A stretch of 64,000 nucleotides of DNA from Neocallimastix lanati (nom. inval.) (taxonomy: Eukaryota > Neocallimastigomycota > Neocallimastigomycetes > Neocallimastigales > Neocallimastigaceae). This document shows positions 62,704 to 64,000 of this stretch, in pieces (position 1 is the first letter of the stretch; every line of letters begins with the position of its first letter). The translations under genes were made by a program, and so were the position numbers. The stretch lies in the NCBI GenBank assembly GCA_016946835.1, contig JACVTC010000001.1, forward strand, positions 1,442,501-1,506,500, written 5' to 3'. Under the pieces are notes generated by a model that saw nothing but the letters and a program-made list of their open reading frames with translations, searched no databases and was not told the origin of the DNA.

Positions 62704-64000
62704 ATGTTATCAAACACTGTTAAAAAATCTATTGTTGCACCAATAACAAGTGCTACTGGTGTTACTTTAAGCACTACCTGTAAATTATCAAATATAACTA
62801 AAACTAGTACTATTAAAAGGTATAATAAAATATAATGATTTATAAATATTATTAATTATCATATTCAAATAGTTTTAATACTTAAAAATATTGGATATAG
62901 TTATTTTACGCGTAATATAAATCTAATAAAAGCGAAAAATATATAATAAAATAGTTTTAATAAATATATTATTTATTTGTACATTTGCACTTATAAAAAA
63001 AAAAGAGATAGAAATATTAATTAGTAATAAAATGTATTATTAATTGAATATGAATATATTGAATAATAAAACCAATATAAAAATGATATAGTATAAATAT
63101 TATAATATTTAGAGAGAAATATTTAATATTTTAAAAATAATGTATTAATATCTTTTATTTTTTAAAAAAAAATATTAAAAATTATTTAAAAGATTATTAA
63201 GTACTACTTTAAAACCAAATGAATCAAAGTCAATAAATAGCAAAATTAAGTATCAACAAAATCAAAAATTAACTACCTCTGCTGCTGTTGCACCACAAGA
63301 TAAAGATGACGAAGATTATGAAGATGCATTCATTGGAATGACAGGTGGTGAAATTTTACATGAAATGTTAAAACGTCATAATGTAAAACACGTTTTTGGA
63401 TACCCAGGTGGTGCTATACTTCCAATTATGGATGCTATTTATGAAACAGATCAATTTGAATTTGTTTTACCAAGACATGAACAAGGAGCAGGTCATATGG
63501 CTGAAGGTTATGCACGTGCAAGGTAAATATTATTAATGTATTAACCTTTTTTTTCTTTTGTAATGTAGAAAAAATAAACTTAATAATATTAATAGACGAA
63601 ATTACTAATTTATTGGTGTAATATTAAATTTTTAAAATAAAGTGGTAACGTTGGTGTTGCCATTGTTACTTCTGGTCCAGGTGCAACAAATATTATTACA
63701 CCATTACAAGATGCTTATTCTGACGGTATTCCAATGGTTGTATTTTCAGGTCAAGTTCCAAATGCTTCAATTGGTACTGATGCTTTCCAAGAAGCAGATG
63801 TTGTTGGTATTAGTAGAGCTTGTACTAAATGGAATTGTATAGTTAAGGATATTCGTGAATTACCAAGAAGAATTAATGAAGCATTCCATATTGCTACTTC
63901 GGGAAGACCAGGTCCTGTTTTAATTGATTTACCTAAGGATGTTACTGCCGGAGTTTTAAAGAAGCCAATTAATGGATTTCAAGTTAGAATACCATCTATT
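62704..64000 (+). CDS. ILV2: Acetolactate (acetohydroxyacid) synthase catalytic subunit, 5' part
   Basis: Condenses pyruvate with pyruvate or 2-oxobutyrate in branched-chain amino acid synthesis; uses thiamine diphosphate and FAD. Exons seen: 62704-62819, 63193-63522, 63643 to the window end; the donors GTATAA and GTAAAT and the phases (2, 2) fit. The 268 visible residues start with a leader ([20 protein letters not shown]), basic and Ser/Thr-rich with no acidic residue. A variable linker with an acidic patch follows. The enzyme begins at [14 protein letters not shown] and includes [32 protein letters not shown] (catalytic Glu that activates the cofactor), [36 protein letters not shown] and [15 protein letters not shown]. 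The leader indicates import into a mitochondrion-derived organelle, here presumably the hydrogenosome (inference). The C-terminal half, with the ThDP GDG motif, lies beyond the window. Confidence 0.96.

Overview
The window reads as nuclear DNA of an anaerobic gut fungus (Neocallimastigomycota; Neocallimastix, Piromyces, Anaeromyces or a close relative). The intergenic DNA is almost pure A/T, with long homopolymers and tri-, penta- and heptanucleotide arrays. The genes have many short AT-rich introns (GTAAGT/GTATGT/GTAATA donors, AG acceptors, CTAAT-like branch sites). Proteins carry Asn/Ser tracts. The first complete gene is a very highly codon-biased malic enzyme with an N-terminal presequence of the type known from the Neocallimastix hydrogenosome. 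The assignment is inference from these features; no search was run.

Layout. 1-11.8 kb: AT desert holding minus-strand protein-coding scraps, the best of which (8042-8360) looks like a decayed ABC-transporter ATPase domain. 11.8-13.6 kb: intronless hydrogenosomal malic enzyme, possibly with a leader intron. 14.3-21.4 kb: a head-to-tail pile of at least seven broken LINE (non-LTR retrotransposon) pieces, all on the + strand, mostly ending in poly-A and sharing an unusual GC-rich box around CGTCGACG. 23.8-26.3 kb (-): four-exon class C-like GPCR with a solute-binding-type ectodomain. 26.7-28.7 kb: minisatellite, a 206-bp AAT array, a 200-bp GC-rich poly-A-tailed island and a heptamer array. 29.3-32.7 kb (+): seven-exon protein with a C-terminal calponin-homology-like domain. 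34.2-40.2 kb (-): ten-exon F-BAR/PH/C2/RasGAP protein. 43.7-51.7 kb (+): 23-exon kinetochore scaffold KNL1/Spc7. 53.5-55.3 kb (+): four-exon GPI mannosyltransferase I (PIG-M/GPI14). 55.8-56.6 kb (+): relic resembling a protein N-methyltransferase of the Nnt1/Efm7 type. 56.6-62.7 kb: AT desert with heptamer arrays and small inverted repeats. 62.7 kb to the end (+): first three exons of acetolactate synthase (ILV2/AHAS), cut by the window edge.

The genes are unrelated housekeeping, signalling and cytoskeletal loci, each with its own intergenic space; nothing suggests an operon or a biosynthetic cluster. Malic enzyme and acetolactate synthase are both organelle-type pyruvate-metabolism enzymes with Ser/Thr/Lys-rich leaders, but they are 49 kb apart. 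Exon models were built by hand from splice consensus and reading phase. In every multi-exon gene the phases close without internal stops, which is the main support for the models.
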